Shown: positions 13,562 through 14,051 of the stretch, piece by piece
Numbering within the stretch: position 1 is the stretch's first letter
How the letters are laid out: each line of letters starts with the position of its first letter
NCBI GenBank assembly: GCA_051000345.1
Contig: JBPCOJ010000132.1
Coordinates: 1-14,051, forward strand
Source: JBHENC01 sp051000345
Lineage (GTDB): Bacteria; Acidobacteriota; Blastocatellia; Pyrinomonadales; Pyrinomonadaceae
Reading direction: 5' to 3'
Length of the DNA: 14,051 nt
Program-made: the position numbers and the translations under genes
Notes under the pieces: model-generated
The model's database searches: none
What the model was told of the DNA's origin: nothing
Seen by the model: the letters and a program-made list of their open reading frames with translations, nothing else

Positions 13562-13967
13562 GAATAAAGTTCTTCCCTTTCTGAAAATAATTTTCGCGTT
13601 CAGGGGCAAAATAAAGCGCGCATGTCATGTAGACATCTTACCATGCGTGCAATCGCCGACGCGCCGTGCGGAAAGCAAATGAATTGCGCGCGGCATACAC
13701 GCACCCGCACATGTAGACAACGCGGCAGCAAATAGCTTCAGAGCAACTTTCTCGCGTACCAATGATTTGTCAGCATAGGCGTTTGGTCTTTTGCCCTTCT
13801 TGATTACACGACTCCGACAATCGTAGGCGGCGCGGGATATGGCGAAGTCTGTAGTATAGGAAAAATAGCAATCTCTTTGCGTCAATCGTGTTAAATCGGT
13901 TAAAGAATTGTGGTTAAAAGAATTTCTTATACCGAAACCATGTAGGTAGGTATGTTAAAATGCAAAG
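13562..13967. other. 406-base region without a convincing gene
   Basis: It holds the deoB leader (right to left) and an operator-like repeat (listed separately). A minus-strand open frame of 86 codons (13625-13885) has no ribosome site, no signal peptide and no recognised motif, so it is not called. From about 13860 rightward the DNA becomes clearly A+T-rich and contains two near copies of GGTTAAAGAATT (13898-13909 and 13912-13924). This change of composition probably marks the edge of the inserted element whose transposase starts at 13968. Confidence 0.5.
13622..13636. promoter_or_regulatory. Dyad in the deoB leader, candidate operator
   Basis: ATGTCATGTAGACAT is an inverted repeat of ATGTC/GACAT around five bases, located about 60 bases upstream of the deoB start. 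The 10-mer CATGTAGACA inside it (13626-13635) recurs at 13710-13719, in the same orientation, 84 bases further upstream. Paired copies of a dyad upstream of a deoxynucleoside gene would suit a repressor that binds two sites, but no regulator gene is visible. Confidence 0.3.
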
Positions 13968-14051
13968 ATGAAAAGAATAGATTATCCCAACTTGATAAAA
14001 GAGAGTGTTAGTGAGTTAAAAAGGTTGGAGAAAAAAGAGAATAACGCTCGC
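13968..14051 (+). mobile_element. Start of an IS630-type transposase gene (partial)
   Basis: The last 84 bases form an open frame of 28 codons from ATG at 13968 to the window edge: MKRIDYPNLIKESVSELKRL then EKKENNAR. This closely resembles the opening of the helix-turn-helix first domain of IS630-family transposases ('M.rieYPeLiKEsveEL..lEk.q...r.RdRirfLrlLK'). The A+T-rich, Lys-rich coding differs strongly from the neighbouring chromosomal genes, in line with foreign origin. The call rests on only 28 residues; the terminal inverted repeat cannot be identified without the other end. Confidence 0.5.

Noticed and set aside
13625..13885. 86-codon minus-strand open frame upstream of deoB
   Set aside because: No ribosome site, no recognisable motif, and composition unlike coding DNA nearby; treated as intergenic.

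Overview
The window looks like chromosomal DNA from an Acidobacteriota-type bacterium, probably of the Blastocatellia/Pyrinomonadales kind. This is an inference from gene content, the moderately high GC third codon positions, frequent GTG/TTG starts, the beta-barrel and secreted-hypothetical gene types and the ECF-sigma remnant. There are no rRNA or tRNA genes and no CRISPR array.

Layout, left to right. 1-1160: a truncated secreted SnoaL/NTF2-like gene (-), a coding-like fragment on the + strand, and a secreted hypothetical gene (-). 1430-2803: glgC (-) with a promoter whose spacer holds a perfect 14-bp palindrome. 2854-4780: a chimeric + strand gene (start of an ECF sigma factor fused in frame to the body of another protein) and an outer-membrane beta-barrel gene, ending in a hairpin shared with the convergent deoC. 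4809-8623 (all -, transcribed right to left): an rpiB-family gene, then hicA-hicB, a frameshifted mrr, a relic of a second deoC-like 5' end, a Uma2 nuclease gene, and deoC. 8643-10674: a short-repeat hairpin, then a 5'-nucleotidase split into two overlapping genes in swapped order. 10734-12298 (+): hpt and a secreted metallo-beta-lactamase-fold hydrolase. 12377-13561 (-): deoB. 13968-14051: the start of an IS630-type transposase gene running off the right edge.

The functional theme is nucleotide and (deoxy)ribose salvage. An exported 5'-nucleotidase would release nucleosides, Hpt would reuse purine bases, DeoB would convert (deoxy)ribose-1-phosphate to the 5-phosphate, and DeoC would split deoxyribose-5-phosphate into acetaldehyde and glyceraldehyde-3-phosphate. 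DeoC and the RpiB-like protein both carry N-terminal amphipathic helices followed by linkers, resembling encapsulation peptides of bacterial microcompartment (BMC) cargo. The pair DeoC + RpiB is the signature cargo of the 'sugar phosphate utilizing' (SPU) metabolosome class. No shell protein gene lies in the window, so this may be the cargo part of a locus whose shell genes lie elsewhere.

The stretch between the two cargo genes (5769-7715) looks like invaded and decaying DNA: mrr is broken by a frameshift, hicA carries two compensating frameshifts that scramble its N-terminus, and an untranslatable relic of a second DeoC-type targeting helix lies between mrr and the Uma2 gene. The main finding is this interrupted, predicted metabolosome cargo operon together with the fossil targeting peptide.
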